From Snodgrassella alvi wkB2 (GTDB lineage Bacteria > Pseudomonadota > Gammaproteobacteria > Burkholderiales > Neisseriaceae): a DNA stretch of 64,000 bases. A program made the position numbers and the translations under genes. Shown piece by piece: positions 26,166 to 36,494 of the stretch (positions are counted from its first letter, which is position 1; the number at the start of each line of letters is the position of its first letter). The stretch is from positions 124,001-188,000 of the forward strand of contig NZ_CP007446.1 of the NCBI RefSeq assembly GCF_000600005.1. Direction: 5' to 3'. Below the pieces are notes generated by a model that saw only the letters and a program-made list of their open reading frames with translations, was not told the origin of the DNA and made no database searches.

Positions 26166-28493
26166 ATGAGCTTTAAAGCAGATCCGGATAAACTAAATCT
26201 TCCGGGAAATTCATCTTTACAGACACCGGGTTTTGTTGGCGGACAGAGTGCAATACCAGATGCAGGAGAGCTTGTTCAGGCTGGTGCGGAGCAGCTTGCC
26301 GGGCAATTGGCGGATAAAGCCAATGCAGCACTCAGTCAGGTACAAGATATCGTCAGTACGGCAAAAGATACTATTGATGCAATAGGAAATGTGGCAGATC
26401 CGTCTGCACTTATGAAAGCTGCTCAGGCTGCGGCCGGCGATGCAGCCACTCCATTGAAGAACATGTTCGATAATATGCCAACTGATGCTCAGGATATTAA
26501 AGATGCGATTGCCGGTGCAATCAGTGGTGCGGGAACACGGACTGTTACCGTCAGTGGCGCCGCTGTACCGAAGGGCATGCTCACTTTTGCCAGTATGTCC
26601 GGGCAGGAAACACTCAGTGAACTGTTTAGCTATACCATTCAGCTTAAAACGCCTGATAAAATGAATATTGGTTATTTTGCACCCAGTTCGAACCTTCCGC
26701 TAAAACCAATGGTCGGAAAAGATCTGTCTGTTGAAATTGAACTCGACGGCGGAGGTAAGCGTTATATCAGTGGTTTGGTAACTGCAGCAAGGGTTGTGGG
26801 GCATCAGGGCAGGGGAGTAGTGTATGAACTGCGTCTGGAACCCTGGCTGGAATTGGCCACCCGCACCAGTGATTACAAAATATTTCAGGATAAAAGTGTT
26901 GTCGATATTCTTGATGAAGTATTAGGAGAATATCCGTTTGAAATGGAAAAACGTCTCACGGAAACATATCCTAAACGCAATTTTCAGGTTCAGTATGGAG
27001 AAACGGATTACGACTTCCTGCAACGGTTAATGCAGGAATTCGGTATCTATTATTTCTTTGAACATAGTGCCGGAAGTCATAAACTTGTACTGGTTGATGC
27101 CATAGGTTCGCACAAACCTTGTCCGGATTCTCCAACAGTAAGCTTCCATCAGCAGGGATTAAAGCTTGATAAAGAATTCATTGATACTATTTCGGCCCGA
27201 GAATCACTGCGTACCGGTAAGTGGGTATTGGATGACTTTGATTTTCAGAAACCCAAAGCCAAACTGACCAGTGTGGTTGCCAGACCGCGCGAAACCGGAC
27301 ATCCGGATTATGAACATTATGAATGGCCGGGTGATTACTTTGACAAAAGTGAAGGTGAATTCCTTACCAGAGTACGGATGGAGGCTCAGAAATCTCTGGG
27401 CAGCCGTGTCTATGGCGGCGGTACTATACGAACTCTGATTACCGGCTGTACTTTTAATCTTGAAAACTGTCCGACAGTTGAAGCCAACCGTGAATATCTG
27501 ATTGTAGATTCCTCCTTTATGATTCAGGATATCGGAGAGCATAGTAGTCAGGGCCAGCATTTTCAATACAGCACCAGTTTTGAACTGCTGCCTACCAGCG
27601 AAGTTTTTCGTCCGCAGCGTACCATTGAAAAGCCGCATACCCATGGTCCGCAAAGTGCCATTATTACCGGTCCTGCAGGCGAAGAAATCTGGACAGATAA
27701 ATATGGTCGGGTAAAAGTACAATTTCTCTGGGATCGTTATGGTAAGTGGGATGAAAACAGTTCCTGCTGGATTCGCGTCAGCCAGCCATGGGCAGGGAAA
27801 GGTTTTGGTGGTATTCAGATTCCGCGTATCGGACAGGAAGTAATTGTAGATTTTAAAAACGGAGATCCCGATTTACCCATTATCACTGGCCGGGTATATA
27901 ACGCCGACACCATGCCGCCATGGGGATTACCGGGTAGTAAAACACAAAGCGGTATGTTCAGTCACTCTATCGGTGGCGGACCGGCAAATGCAAATGCATT
28001 GCGCTTTGAAGATAAGCCTGGTCAGGAAGAACTCTGGCTGCACGCTGAAAAAGATCAGCGCATAGAAGTGAATAATGATGAAAGCCATTGGATAGGAAAT
28101 GATCGTTCCAAAACTATCGATCATAATGAAACGATTAAAGTAGCCAATGATCGTGATACTAAAATTGGTAATAACTGTACAAGAGCCGTGAAAGCTAATG
28201 ATGCTGTACTTGTCGGCGGAAATAAATCTACAAGTGTCGGTAATAATTATGTAATAGAAGCCGGTGAGTTAATACGATTATGCTGTGGGCAAACTATACT
28301 CGAACTTCATGCAAACGGACAATTTAATGTTACCTGTGTTACTTTCAATATTACTGCCAGCGACAACGGACAAATCAATACTAAGGGAGGAGTGCTGGAT
28401 TTAAATATGAAAGAAGGTGCAGCGGCGGCAAAGGGGCCTGGTAGTAAAAAAGCAATTGATGATGCAGTTGCCAAATCTTTTCCGTCTAAATAA
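26166..28493 (+). CDS. vgrG: T6SS spike protein VgrG (TssI) with N-terminal extension
   Basis: VgrG trimers cap the Hcp tube and carry PAAR-tipped effectors. The 775-aa protein has the gp27-like domain from about residue 126 ([20 protein letters not shown]), the FPAMEKR-type region near 260-300 ([20 protein letters not shown]), the gp5 OB-fold ([34 protein letters not shown]), and the C-terminal beta-needle ([20 protein letters not shown]). The first ~125 residues are an Ala-rich helical extension ([20 protein letters not shown]) not found in ordinary VgrGs. The Eag-type chaperone and Rhs effector follow directly. Confidence 0.95.
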   Translation: MSFKADPDKLNLPGNSSLQTPGFVGGQSAIPDAGELVQAGAEQLAGQLADKANAALSQVQDIVSTAKDTIDAIGNVADPSALMKAAQAAAGDAATPLKNMFDNMPTDAQDIKDAIAGAISGAGTRTVTVSGAAVPKGMLTFASMSGQETLSELFSYTIQLKTPDKMNIGYFAPSSNLPLKPMVGKDLSVEIELDGGGKRYISGLVTAARVVGHQGRGVVYELRLEPWLELATRTSDYKIFQDKSVVDILDEVLGEYPFEMEKRLTETYPKRNFQVQYGETDYDFLQRLMQEFGIYYFFEHSAGSHKLVLVDAIGSHKPCPDSPTVSFHQQGLKLDKEFIDTISARESLRTGKWVLDDFDFQKPKAKLTSVVARPRETGHPDYEHYEWPGDYFDKSEGEFLTRVRMEAQKSLGSRVYGGGTIRTLITGCTFNLENCPTVEANREYLIVDSSFMIQDIGEHSSQGQHFQYSTSFELLPTSEVFRPQRTIEKPHTHGPQSAIITGPAGEEIWTDKYGRVKVQFLWDRYGKWDENSSCWIRVSQPWAGKGFGGIQIPRIGQEVIVDFKNGDPDLPIITGRVYNADTMPPWGLPGSKTQSGMFSHSIGGGPANANALRFEDKPGQEELWLHAEKDQRIEVNNDESHWIGNDRSKTIDHNETIKVANDRDTKIGNNCTRAVKANDAVLVGGNKSTSVGNNYVIEAGELIRLCCGQTILELHANGQFNVTCVTFNITASDNGQINTKGGVLDLNMKEGAAAAKGPGSKKAIDDAVAKSFPSK

Positions 28494-28509
28494 TTAAAAG
28501 GACAGTTAT

Positions 28510-28938
28510 ATGCTATATAAAACAAACGACACCAAAATAGAAATTCCTAGTAATGATTTAAAAGATATAACTTTAAATATTCTTAAATTTAAAGATCTTG
28601 ATACATCACTGGTTATGAGCAGAAGCGAACTGGGTGAGGATGAAACCCTTGAGTCCAGTCTTGATGATCAGTTAAAGCGTCTGGAAAGCTCAGTAAAAGG
28701 ATTAAAATTCCAGCAGAAAACCAAAACTGTTTTCGGAAAAAATCAGGATATTGAAGCCTTTGAATTACGCAACCAGTTTATCAAAGGGAACGAAAGAGTT
28801 TATCAGTATCAGCTGGTATGCCTTATTCCGGGCACTCGTACCATGTTTGCCATGAGTTATGTAAAAAATACCAGCCTCGGTGAAGAAGAGGCCGCACAAT
28901 GGCAGATAATAAAACAAAACTTTGAATTTAATACCTGA
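28510..28938 (+). CDS. Eag/DcrB-type T6SS effector chaperone (DUF1795)
   Basis: Eag chaperones bind the N-terminal transmembrane segments of PAAR-Rhs effectors and hand them to VgrG. The 142-aa sequence has the DUF1795 pattern: IEIPSNDLKDITLNILKF, a central ESSLDDQLKRLESSVKGLKF helix, and the C-terminal YQYQLVCLIPGTRTMFAMSY strands. It sits between vgrG and the rhs gene, the usual place. The rhs gene it precedes has exactly the prePAAR plus transmembrane N-terminus these chaperones require. Confidence 0.88.
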   Translation: MLYKTNDTKIEIPSNDLKDITLNILKFKDLDTSLVMSRSELGEDETLESSLDDQLKRLESSVKGLKFQQKTKTVFGKNQDIEAFELRNQFIKGNERVYQYQLVCLIPGTRTMFAMSYVKNTSLGEEEAAQWQIIKQNFEFNT

Positions 28939-29049
28939 TAGTTTAAATAAATTATCTGAAAAAACTGAATTTAATAAAGCAAAGTTTTTACATTAGCCAA
29001 TAAAAAACATACTCTGAAATTCGAGCCTGATTGGTAAGGGAATTATTAA

Positions 29050-32000
29050 ATGGGAGAAGCATACTGGGCAGCCCGTGAGGGGGATGTTCTTTTACATACT
29101 TCATTACTGGCTGATATTGTAAGTGCGGCCGTTGAAATAGCCTGTTATGCAGCCATAGGCGCTGCATGTGTTTTCGTCACAGCAGGAGCAATAGCTTTAG
29201 CAGGAGGTGCCACTATCGCAGCGGCAGCGGCAGCTGGTGCAGCTGCGGTAACAGGTGGTGCCGGTGTAGCTGTATGCCTTGCAGGAGAAATTGTCTCTGC
29301 TGCTGCTTCATATAAGTTAGGAAATCCTATTTCGAAATTTGCAGACTGGGTCGCCAGCTTCTTGCCACCATCCGAAGATGGCAGGATTAAAACCGGTTCT
29401 CACAATACTCGTACCAATAGCAAACACTCAGCCCGTGCTGCCGGCATAGTAAAAAAAGCAGAAACCACACAGGCACCGCAACAGCCTGAAGGTTTTATTA
29501 ATATAGCCGGCAACATACTGCAAAGCGCAGAGCAGGCAGCCAGTGAATTTATCAGACCTACCGTTGCTTCTCCGGATCCAAGTACAACCGCGCCCAGAAA
29601 TAAAGATCAAATCATCTGTGAAAAACATCCCAAATCTGTACCTGGGCCTGTTGCCAACAGTGATGATGAAGATGATGAAGTAGAACTCGGTACCGGCACG
29701 GCCGAATATCTGGCCGAAGGTTCTAAAAAAGTCTATATCAACAGCCAGCCGGCAGTACGCAGCAATGACCGCAGTACCTGCGAAGCCAAAGTCACCGATG
29801 ACTGCGAAGGCAGCGTTAAAGTTTCCAATAATGTACGTATCGGTGGTGAATCTGTTGTTGTCCGTGAAATCAAAAGCGGCAAACACCCCATTGCGCAGAT
29901 AGTCGCTATTGCGACACTAGTGTTAGCCCCTGGAAAATTTTTATCAAAACTAGGCCCATTTTCAAAGTGTGTTATTCAATCAGGTATTATTGGTTATATT
30001 GTTTCAAAAGCGTTGGGACCTTCTACAGATAATCCGGTTCATCTGCCAACCGGTGCCAAACTGCTTGATGGCTCCGAAGAGCTCGACTTCTCCCTGCCGG
30101 CTCACCTGCCCTTCGAATGGCAGCGTTTCTATAGCAGCGTCGACACCCGCACCCACAACATGTTCGGTGCCGGCTGGAGTGTTGACTATGAAATCGAAAT
30201 GGAAATCGATCCACAGCCCGATGGTTCCTGTGCCGCCGTCTATATCAACGAAGAAGGGCGGCGTATCGAAATCGAACCCATCCAGCCAGGTAAAGGCATA
30301 CGCGGTCTTAACGAGAATTTATCCGTCCGCCGCGGCGAACAGGACCGCTGGGTAATTGAAGATGACAACGGCTTCTACCGCCTGTTCGAACCTGATCCCA
30401 ACAACCCCAAACGTCTGCTGCTGAGCATGGTGCAGGACCGTAACGACAACCAGTTACTTATCTACCGCGATTCCCATAGCCGCATCGTCGAAATTGCCGA
30501 TAACGACAACGCCGCCCGCATCAGCCTGCACTATCAGGATCAGCGCCATCCGCAGCGCGTAACCGAAATCCGCCAAGAGCTGAGCGACGGTAGCCGCTTA
30601 CTGAACCGTTACCAGTATACCGAACAAGGTGACCTGCAACAGGTCTTCGATGCCGAGAACCGCCAGACCCGCGAATTTGCCTACAACAGCGACCGGCGCA
30701 TGACCTACCACCGCCTGCCCACTGGCTTGCAGTGTTATTATCAGTGGAGCCACTTCAGCACAGCAGATGCAGAGACCGCATGGCGAGTAACCCGGCACTG
30801 GAGCGAAGCCGACGGTCAGCGACTGGAAGACTATCGTTTCCATTATGATTTAGATAAACGCCTGACCACAGTAGAAGACAGCCTCGGCCGCATCAGCAAA
30901 TATTACTGCAACGAATACTATCAAGTTACCCGCTACACCGATGCCCTCGGACAAAGCTGTGAATTAGAGTGGGATGATTACCAGAGGCTGGCCTGCATAA
31001 CCGATCAGCAGGGCGGACAATGGCACTACAGCTACGATGCACAGGGTCGGTTAACCGAAGAAACCGACCCACTGGGCAGAACTACCCAGACCCAGTGGTT
31101 GCCGCATTGGGCGCTACCGACCATCAGCGTCGACCCCGATGGCAGCAGCTGGCGCTATTACTACGACGAGCGTGGTAACCTGCTCACCGTCACCGACCCG
31201 TTACAGCAGCATACCCGCTACCAGTACGACCGGCACGGCCAGATTGTCTGCATCACCGATGCACGTGGCGGCAACAAACATCTGCGCTGGAACGAAAACG
31301 GCCAGCTTACCCAGCATGTAGACTGTTCCGGCTCCATCACCCATTTCTATTACAATACCGCTGGTAACCTCACCAGCATTACCAATGCCATTGGTAACAG
31401 CAGCAAATACCAGTACAACGCAGCCGACCAGCTCATTGGCGCCACCCTACCGGACGGACGGCAAGAACACTACAACGTCAATGCCGCCGGCCAGCTACAA
31501 AGCTATACCGATCCGGCCGGCCACACCACCCGCTACCGCCGCGACCAGCGCGGACTGGTGCATACCCGCATCGATGCTGCCGGCCGTCAGCTCGGTTTCA
31601 GCTACGACGCCTACGGACGCCTTACCGCCCTGACCAACGAAAACGGCGAACAGTACCGGTTTCAGTATGATGCCGGCGACCGCTTAATTGAACAGACCGA
31701 TCTGGACGGACGCAGACAGCAGCTGAGCTACGACCCGCTCGACAACGTCAGCAGCGTGCGCTTTGCTGCTGGCAGCCCGCATCAAATCGAACACCGCTTC
31801 AAACGCGATGCCATTGGGCGCTTAATTGGCAAATACACCCCCGACGGCACCACCGCCTATCAGTATGATGAAGCCGACAATCTACTCAAAGTCGGCTTTA
31901 AAGCCGCCGGTTTAGCGCCGGAAGCCGAACCGGAACTGATCAGCTTCAGCTACGACATAATGGGCAACCTGCTGAGCGAAACCACTGCACAGGGTGTTCT

Positions 32001-33459
32001 GCAGCATCAGTATGACAAACTGGGCAACCGCATCGCCACCACCCTGCCGGACGGACGTACCATCAACAAACTGTATTATGGTTCCGGCCATCTGCACCAG
32101 ATTAACCTGGACGGTCAGATTATCAGCGACATCGAGCGTGACCACCTGCACCGGGAAACCCTGCGCAGCCAGGGCAGAATGAATACCAGTTTTAAATACG
32201 ACCGAACCGGCCGCCTGACCGGCAAACAGACCAGCCGTCCGGGAGCGGGCATCCTGCCGGATATCATACTGGACCGCAGCTACAGCTACGACAATCTGGA
32301 CCGGCTGGCAAGCAAAAAACACAACCGGCAGGGACAGAGCGATTACCGCTACGACGTGACCGGACGCATCGAAAGCTGCCGCAGCGAAGCGTACTGGGAA
32401 ACCCTGCAATACGATGCCGCTGCCAACCTGCTGGACAGCAAATACAGAGAAGACTACAGCAATCACAACCTGATTCGCTGTAACCAGCTACTGCATTTCA
32501 GAGGACGCCACTACCGCTACGACGAGCACGGCAGAACTGCCAGCAAACAGACCATCGGCACAACCCAGCACTACCACTACGATGCTGAACACCGCCTGAG
32601 CGAAGTACGCATCGAACAAACAGGCCGCAGTCAGCGTTACGGCTACGTCTACGACGCCCTTGGCCGGCGTATCGAAAAACATCAGATAGACCGCGAAGGC
32701 CAACCCTACAACCGTACCCGCTTCCTGTGGAACGGCTTAAGAATGATTCAGGAAACCGGCCCGAATCACCCCACCAGCCTGTATATCTATACCGATCAGA
32801 ACAGCTATGAACCACTGGCACGTATAGACACAGACGGCAACCAAGAACAACATATCCGCTACTTCCACACCGACCTGAACGGCTGTCCGGAAGAGTTGAC
32901 CGACGAAAACGGTAAGATACTGTGGGAATGCAGCTTTCAGCTGTGGGGAAAGCGGATTCATGAAATCGAACACGAACCCATAGAGCAAAACCTCAGATAT
33001 CAGGGACAATATTTAGACAGGGAAACCGGCTTACATTACAATACGTTCAGGTATTATGATCCGGATATAGGTAGATTTACCCAACCAGACCCGATAGGCT
33101 TAGCTGGCGGGTTTAACCTGTATCAGTATGCGCCTAATGGGTTAACTTGGATTGATCCGTGGGGGTTAGATACCAGCCCAACTCTTCCTTCTACTATAAT
33201 AGTTAAAGACAGTGGTGTTATCATTGAGCACTATTATCATGGTAGTGATCACCTTCCAGCGCATGCTCACGTGAAAGGTGAAGGTAGAATGATAAGGATT
33301 GGAGCTAATGGGAAACCTTTAAAAGGCGAACCTGAGTTAAGTAAACAACAGCGCAGAGTTGTTGATCGAAATATATCAAAAATTAGAAGGGATTTAAATA
33401 AAATTAATCGTTGGTTTAAACATAAAAATCATCGTAGCAAGGTATGTGGGAGAAAATAA
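29050..33459 (+). CDS. PAAR-Rhs T6SS effector with C-terminal toxin
   Basis: Full-length Rhs effector, 1469 aa. In order: prePAAR motif AAREGDVLLHTS (residues 7-18), transmembrane region (about 20-90), PAAR tip domain (about 183-272, IICEKHPKSVPGPV to RIGGESVVVREIKSGKHP), DUF6531 (about 325-420, VHLPTGAKLLDGSEELDFSL), YD-repeat shell (about 430-1290), and the core end with QPDPIGL and the self-cleavage junction IDPWGL (ending residue 1373). The 96-residue tail (HYYHGSDHLPAHAHVKGEG, LSKQQRRVVDRNISKIRRDL) is the toxin; the HxPxHxHV motif recalls DUF4160-type proteins but its activity is unknown to me. Immunity gene overlaps its stop. Confidence 0.93.
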   Translation: MGEAYWAAREGDVLLHTSLLADIVSAAVEIACYAAIGAACVFVTAGAIALAGGATIAAAAAAGAAAVTGGAGVAVCLAGEIVSAAASYKLGNPISKFADWVASFLPPSEDGRIKTGSHNTRTNSKHSARAAGIVKKAETTQAPQQPEGFINIAGNILQSAEQAASEFIRPTVASPDPSTTAPRNKDQIICEKHPKSVPGPVANSDDEDDEVELGTGTAEYLAEGSKKVYINSQPAVRSNDRSTCEAKVTDDCEGSVKVSNNVRIGGESVVVREIKSGKHPIAQIVAIATLVLAPGKFLSKLGPFSKCVIQSGIIGYIVSKALGPSTDNPVHLPTGAKLLDGSEELDFSLPAHLPFEWQRFYSSVDTRTHNMFGAGWSVDYEIEMEIDPQPDGSCAAVYINEEGRRIEIEPIQPGKGIRGLNENLSVRRGEQDRWVIEDDNGFYRLFEPDPNNPKRLLLSMVQDRNDNQLLIYRDSHSRIVEIADNDNAARISLHYQDQRHPQRVTEIRQELSDGSRLLNRYQYTEQGDLQQVFDAENRQTREFAYNSDRRMTYHRLPTGLQCYYQWSHFSTADAETAWRVTRHWSEADGQRLEDYRFHYDLDKRLTTVEDSLGRISKYYCNEYYQVTRYTDALGQSCELEWDDYQRLACITDQQGGQWHYSYDAQGRLTEETDPLGRTTQTQWLPHWALPTISVDPDGSSWRYYYDERGNLLTVTDPLQQHTRYQYDRHGQIVCITDARGGNKHLRWNENGQLTQHVDCSGSITHFYYNTAGNLTSITNAIGNSSKYQYNAADQLIGATLPDGRQEHYNVNAAGQLQSYTDPAGHTTRYRRDQRGLVHTRIDAAGRQLGFSYDAYGRLTALTNENGEQYRFQYDAGDRLIEQTDLDGRRQQLSYDPLDNVSSVRFAAGSPHQIEHRFKRDAIGRLIGKYTPDGTTAYQYDEADNLLKVGFKAAGLAPEAEPELISFSYDIMGNLLSETTAQGVLQHQYDKLGNRIATTLPDGRTINKLYYGSGHLHQINLDGQIISDIERDHLHRETLRSQGRMNTSFKYDRTGRLTGKQTSRPGAGILPDIILDRSYSYDNLDRLASKKHNRQGQSDYRYDVTGRIESCRSEAYWETLQYDAAANLLDSKYREDYSNHNLIRCNQLLHFRGRHYRYDEHGRTASKQTIGTTQHYHYDAEHRLSEVRIEQTGRSQRYGYVYDALGRRIEKHQIDREGQPYNRTRFLWNGLRMIQETGPNHPTSLYIYTDQNSYEPLARIDTDGNQEQHIRYFHTDLNGCPEELTDENGKILWECSFQLWGKRIHEIEHEPIEQNLRYQGQYLDRETGLHYNTFRYYDPDIGRFTQPDPIGLAGGFNLYQYAPNGLTWIDPWGLDTSPTLPSTIIVKDSGVIIEHYYHGSDHLPAHAHVKGEGRMIRIGANGKPLKGEPELSKQQRRVVDRNISKIRRDLNKINRWFKHKNHRSKVCGRK

Positions 33460-33734
33460 TGCAATCATTTATATGGATTTTTCATGGAAATGAAGCTCAG
33501 TTTTGCTCAGGTGTTTATGAGGAGTTAAAACAGGCAGAAGACTTTATAAAAAAATATTCTTTAAGTGGGATTTTAACAAAGATGCCTCTAAATAAAAGTG
33601 TATATGAATGGACTATTGAAAAAGGTTTTTTTGAACCTAAAAGGGATTATCAACATAGCGGTAAGTTTATTCAAAATTTTACTAGTGCTTATTTGGAGCA
33701 TTATCATTATCAAAATGGGGAGAAGATGGAATAA
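33459..33734 (+). CDS. Cognate immunity protein, DUF7710-like
   Basis: 91 aa from the ATG that overlaps the rhs stop (TAATG), so expression is coupled to the toxin. Sequence blocks SFIWIFHGNEAQFCSGVYEE, SLSGILTKMPLNKSVYEWTI and EKGFFEPKR match my memory of DUF7710 proteins, which are common as immunity partners of polymorphic toxins. It should bind and neutralise the tail of the full-length Rhs effector in the cytoplasm. Confidence 0.75.
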   Translation: MQSFIWIFHGNEAQFCSGVYEELKQAEDFIKKYSLSGILTKMPLNKSVYEWTIEKGFFEPKRDYQHSGKFIQNFTSAYLEHYHYQNGEKME

Positions 33735-33824
33735 AAATGCTAATTTTATAATTGAATTTATTATAAAGACGAAAACCAATATTAAGTATGGCTTTTAAAT
33801 AATATTAAAGGCCGTAACACTGGA

Positions 33825-34151
33825 TTGGAGGTTCACCATGTAGGACAAAAAGCAATTATGCAAAATCTTGTAAAAGGATATGATCCCAAAACGGCTCCTG
33901 CTATTTTAGTTCCCGAAGCTGGGCATAGATTCCTTAAAGATGAAGTTGGAATTGTTTCACGTAGTAAAATCAACTCTAGAACAGGAAAACCGTTTAGTAG
34001 TGCTAGAGAGTTATTAGCTAGAGATATACGTGAGCTAAGAAAGGTTTACCCACAAATACCCAATAGTGCTCTTCAGAAATTAATCGCCAAAAATAAAGAA
34101 ATGTACCCAGAAATGAATAAAGTAAAACCTAATAGAAAAAGAGGTTGTTAA
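33825..34151 (+). CDS. Orphan HNH-like toxin tail without Rhs core
   Basis: A toxin C-terminus standing alone. The frame is open from 33786 but has no ATG; the TTG at 33825 is the only plausible start and lacks a good ribosome binding site. Seen: GRNTGLEVHHVGQKAIMQ, YDPKTAPAILVPEAGHRFL, GIVSRSK and ARELLARDIRELRKVYPQIP. The EVHH motif and the later His suggest an HNH/EndoVII-like metal nuclease. Without a delivery domain it would be silent, a stored cassette. It is followed by zero-gap immunity candidate 34152-34517. Confidence 0.6.
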   Translation: MEVHHVGQKAIMQNLVKGYDPKTAPAILVPEAGHRFLKDEVGIVSRSKINSRTGKPFSSARELLARDIRELRKVYPQIPNSALQKLIAKNKEMYPEMNKVKPNRKRGC

Positions 34152-34517
34152 ATGAATGAAATAGGAAAAGATGAATTAGTAGTTACCTCCCTGTTATCTA
34201 TACTTTTGGATGATACACTTGAATATTATAAAATTCATTTAAGTGATCCGAGTAAATCCACAAACGACAATGATCCTTATGCAAGAGCAAGAAGTATTAT
34301 CACAAAGCTATCAGATAAAGACCAAGAAAAGATTTTTAATTTTCTGCGTATAGTAATAGTAGATACAATGTCAACGATTTTTGGAACCATAGATGGTTCA
34401 TGTTTTCCCCTAAATATTAGTGGTGATTTCGTTCTTGAGTATGATGGAGATGAAATACAAGGTTCATTGCAAGATGAGTTAATTGCAAAAGCAGAAGAGA
34501 TTGGTGTCTATGATTAA
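34152..34517 (+). CDS. Immunity protein candidate for the HNH-like tail
   Basis: 121 aa, acidic, starts on the base after the toxin-tail stop (TAA ATG). No signal peptide. Sequence (ELVVTSLLSILLDDTLEYYK, SDKDQEKIFNFLRIVIVDTM) is helical and not assigned to a family by me. Position immediately downstream of a toxin tail, size and acidity support an immunity role. Confidence 0.6.
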   Translation: MNEIGKDELVVTSLLSILLDDTLEYYKIHLSDPSKSTNDNDPYARARSIITKLSDKDQEKIFNFLRIVIVDTMSTIFGTIDGSCFPLNISGDFVLEYDGDEIQGSLQDELIAKAEEIGVYD

Positions 34518-34549
34518 TGAATTAATCATTAAAAGTAAAAAATTTCTTT

Positions 34550-35857
34550 TACGACACCCCCGACCTGTTGGTAAGCAAAAAGCATAGCAAACACGGACAG
34601 ACCGATTACCGCTATGATCACACCGGCAGAATCGAAGGCTGCCGAAACCAGAGATACTGGGAAACCCTGCAATATGATGCTGCTGCCAACCTGTTGGACA
34701 GCAAATACAGAGAAGACTACAGCAACCACAATCTGATTCGCTGTAACCAGCTGCTGCATTTCAGAGGACACCACTACCGCTACGACGAGCACGGCAGAAC
34801 TGCCAGCAAACAGACCATCGGCGCAACCCAGCACTACCACTACGATGCTGAACACCGCCTGAGCGAAGTACGCATTGAGCAAACAGGCCGCAGCCAGCGT
34901 TACGGCTACGTCTACGATGCCCTTGGCCGGCGTATCGAAAAACATCAGATAGACCGCGAAGGCCAACCCTACAACCGTATCCGCTTCCTGTGGGACGGGC
35001 TGCAGATGATTCAGGAAAGCAGCGCGGACAAACGGCAGAGCCTGTATCTGTATACTGGTGAAGGCAGCTATGAACCACTGGCGCGGATAGACAGAAACGG
35101 TAATCAGGAACAACACATCTACTACTTCCATACCGACCTGAACGGCATGCCGGAGGAGCTGACGGATGAAGCCGGTGAAATCGTCTGGGAATGCTCATAT
35201 CAGTTATGGGGCAAACCGATACAGGAGATTGCTCATACAGAGATACAACAGAACCTGAGGTATCAAGGACAGTATTTAGATAGAGAAACCGGACTGCACT
35301 ACAATACTTTCAGGTATTACGATCCTGATACAGGTCGCTTTACCCAGCCGGACCCGATTGGGTTGCTGGGTGGTATTAATCTGTATCAGTATGCGCCGAA
35401 TGCGCTGATGTGGATTGATCCATTGGGGTTAACTGCGGATGACATAATAAGATATAAGCCTCGTGATTCGTTAAGTGCTCAATCTGGAAACCGGCGTACC
35501 GCAATAACTAGGGCTTGGGCACAAGAAAAAGCATTATTGCAAAATGGCGGAAAAGGAACTCGAGCTTGGACAGCTGAAGAAAGAGCGCTAATTTTGAATA
35601 CACCAAATAGTAAACTTGCCTCAGTTATGTCTAAGGCAGGTTATACTGGACATCATATAAATTCTGTTGAGGGAAATGGCTCTCTAGGAGCAAAATGGAA
35701 GGGGGATCCAAGAAATATTGTTTTCTTACAAAATGGTGATCATCCAAGTGGTATTAATGAACATATTCATGGGCCACGCGGACATAGGGGAACTACAAGA
35801 AATCCGACCAATGGACGTTTGATAGATCGAGGCGCTACTTTAAGACAACGATGCTGA
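34550..35857 (+). CDS. Orphan Rhs core fragment with GHH-type nuclease tail
   Basis: Homology to the Rhs core starts abruptly at 34550 (reading LLVSKKHSKHGQTDYRYDHT), in frame, with no ribosome binding site; the first start-like codon is at 34568 (TTG/GTA region). The core ends at IDPLGL (to 35431). The 141-residue tail has RAWTAEERALILNTPNSK, GYTGHHINSVEGNGSLGAKW, GDPRNIVFLQ and NEHIHGPRGHRGTTRNP, an HNH/EndoVII-superfamily DNase with a GHH signature. SUKH immunity follows after 12 nt. Lacking PAAR and N-terminus it cannot be delivered as is. Confidence 0.75.
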   Translation, partial: YDTPDLLVSKKHSKHGQTDYRYDHTGRIEGCRNQRYWETLQYDAAANLLDSKYREDYSNHNLIRCNQLLHFRGHHYRYDEHGRTASKQTIGATQHYHYDAEHRLSEVRIEQTGRSQRYGYVYDALGRRIEKHQIDREGQPYNRIRFLWDGLQMIQESSADKRQSLYLYTGEGSYEPLARIDRNGNQEQHIYYFHTDLNGMPEELTDEAGEIVWECSYQLWGKPIQEIAHTEIQQNLRYQGQYLDRETGLHYNTFRYYDPDTGRFTQPDPIGLLGGINLYQYAPNALMWIDPLGLTADDIIRYKPRDSLSAQSGNRRTAITRAWAQEKALLQNGGKGTRAWTAEERALILNTPNSKLASVMSKAGYTGHHINSVEGNGSLGAKWKGDPRNIVFLQNGDHPSGINEHIHGPRGHRGTTRNPTNGRLIDRGATLRQRC

Positions 35858-35869
35858 AGGTGAAAATGT

Positions 35870-36433
35870 ATGTTTATTGATGATGCTTTACGTAAATTTG
35901 TAGAAATATTTCAAAATAGTAATTCAAGTTCTGGGGTAATGCAGTATTCTAATATGAAATTGAAAGCTGATAAAATTGACCTTCCATTAACTGGTGAGAT
36001 TCTATATTATTATGACCATATAATACTTGAAGATAAGCCAATTTTGGGGAACGATTTATTTCTTCGGTTTATTGAAAGAAATAAATTAAAAAATATCCTT
36101 GATGGCTGGGATAATGATCCAGAATGGAAAGATAGTTATATTATATTTGCTGACCGTGATGGTGATGTGTTGTTGTGTGATTCATCTGACATTAAATCTC
36201 CTGTTTATGGTAGTGTACAGATGAAGATGTATAAATTAACTGACTCATTAAGTGATTTTTTGAATATTTATTCAAAACTTATTGAGGTGGAAGAGATTGA
36301 ATTTGGCGGTGATGTAGCCGATGATGATTTTAATCACAAACCTGAATATTTATTAAGAATTGAAGAAGAATTAAACAAAAATCTTTCTTCTAAATTGTTT
36401 GTAGATAATTTTATGTATTTTTTCTTTGGATAA
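35870..36433 (+). CDS. SUKH (SMI1/KNR4) family immunity protein, copy 1
   Basis: 187 aa, acidic. The SUKH pattern is clear in the centre: GWDNDPEWKDSYIIFADRDG followed by DVLLCDSSDIKSPVYGSVQ. SUKH proteins are broad immunity partners of nuclease toxins. The AAGGTGA ribosome binding site is 6 nt before the ATG at 35870. A near-identical paralogue lies at 37109-37672. Confidence 0.8.
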   Translation: MFIDDALRKFVEIFQNSNSSSGVMQYSNMKLKADKIDLPLTGEILYYYDHIILEDKPILGNDLFLRFIERNKLKNILDGWDNDPEWKDSYIIFADRDGDVLLCDSSDIKSPVYGSVQMKMYKLTDSLSDFLNIYSKLIEVEEIEFGGDVADDDFNHKPEYLLRIEEELNKNLSSKLFVDNFMYFFFG

Positions 36434-36494
36434 TCGACTATATAAAAACGTATAGTTTCTCCAATATCCATTATAGCTTTTTGATTTACTGCAG

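Noticed and set aside
31912-32466. Long open frames on the minus strand throughout the Rhs cores (for example 31912-32466, 34529-35131, 46368-47075)
   Set aside because: They recur antisense to every Rhs core copy with the same Val/Ala-rich translation, as expected of mirror frames of YD-repeat codons; no ribosome binding sites or independent conservation.
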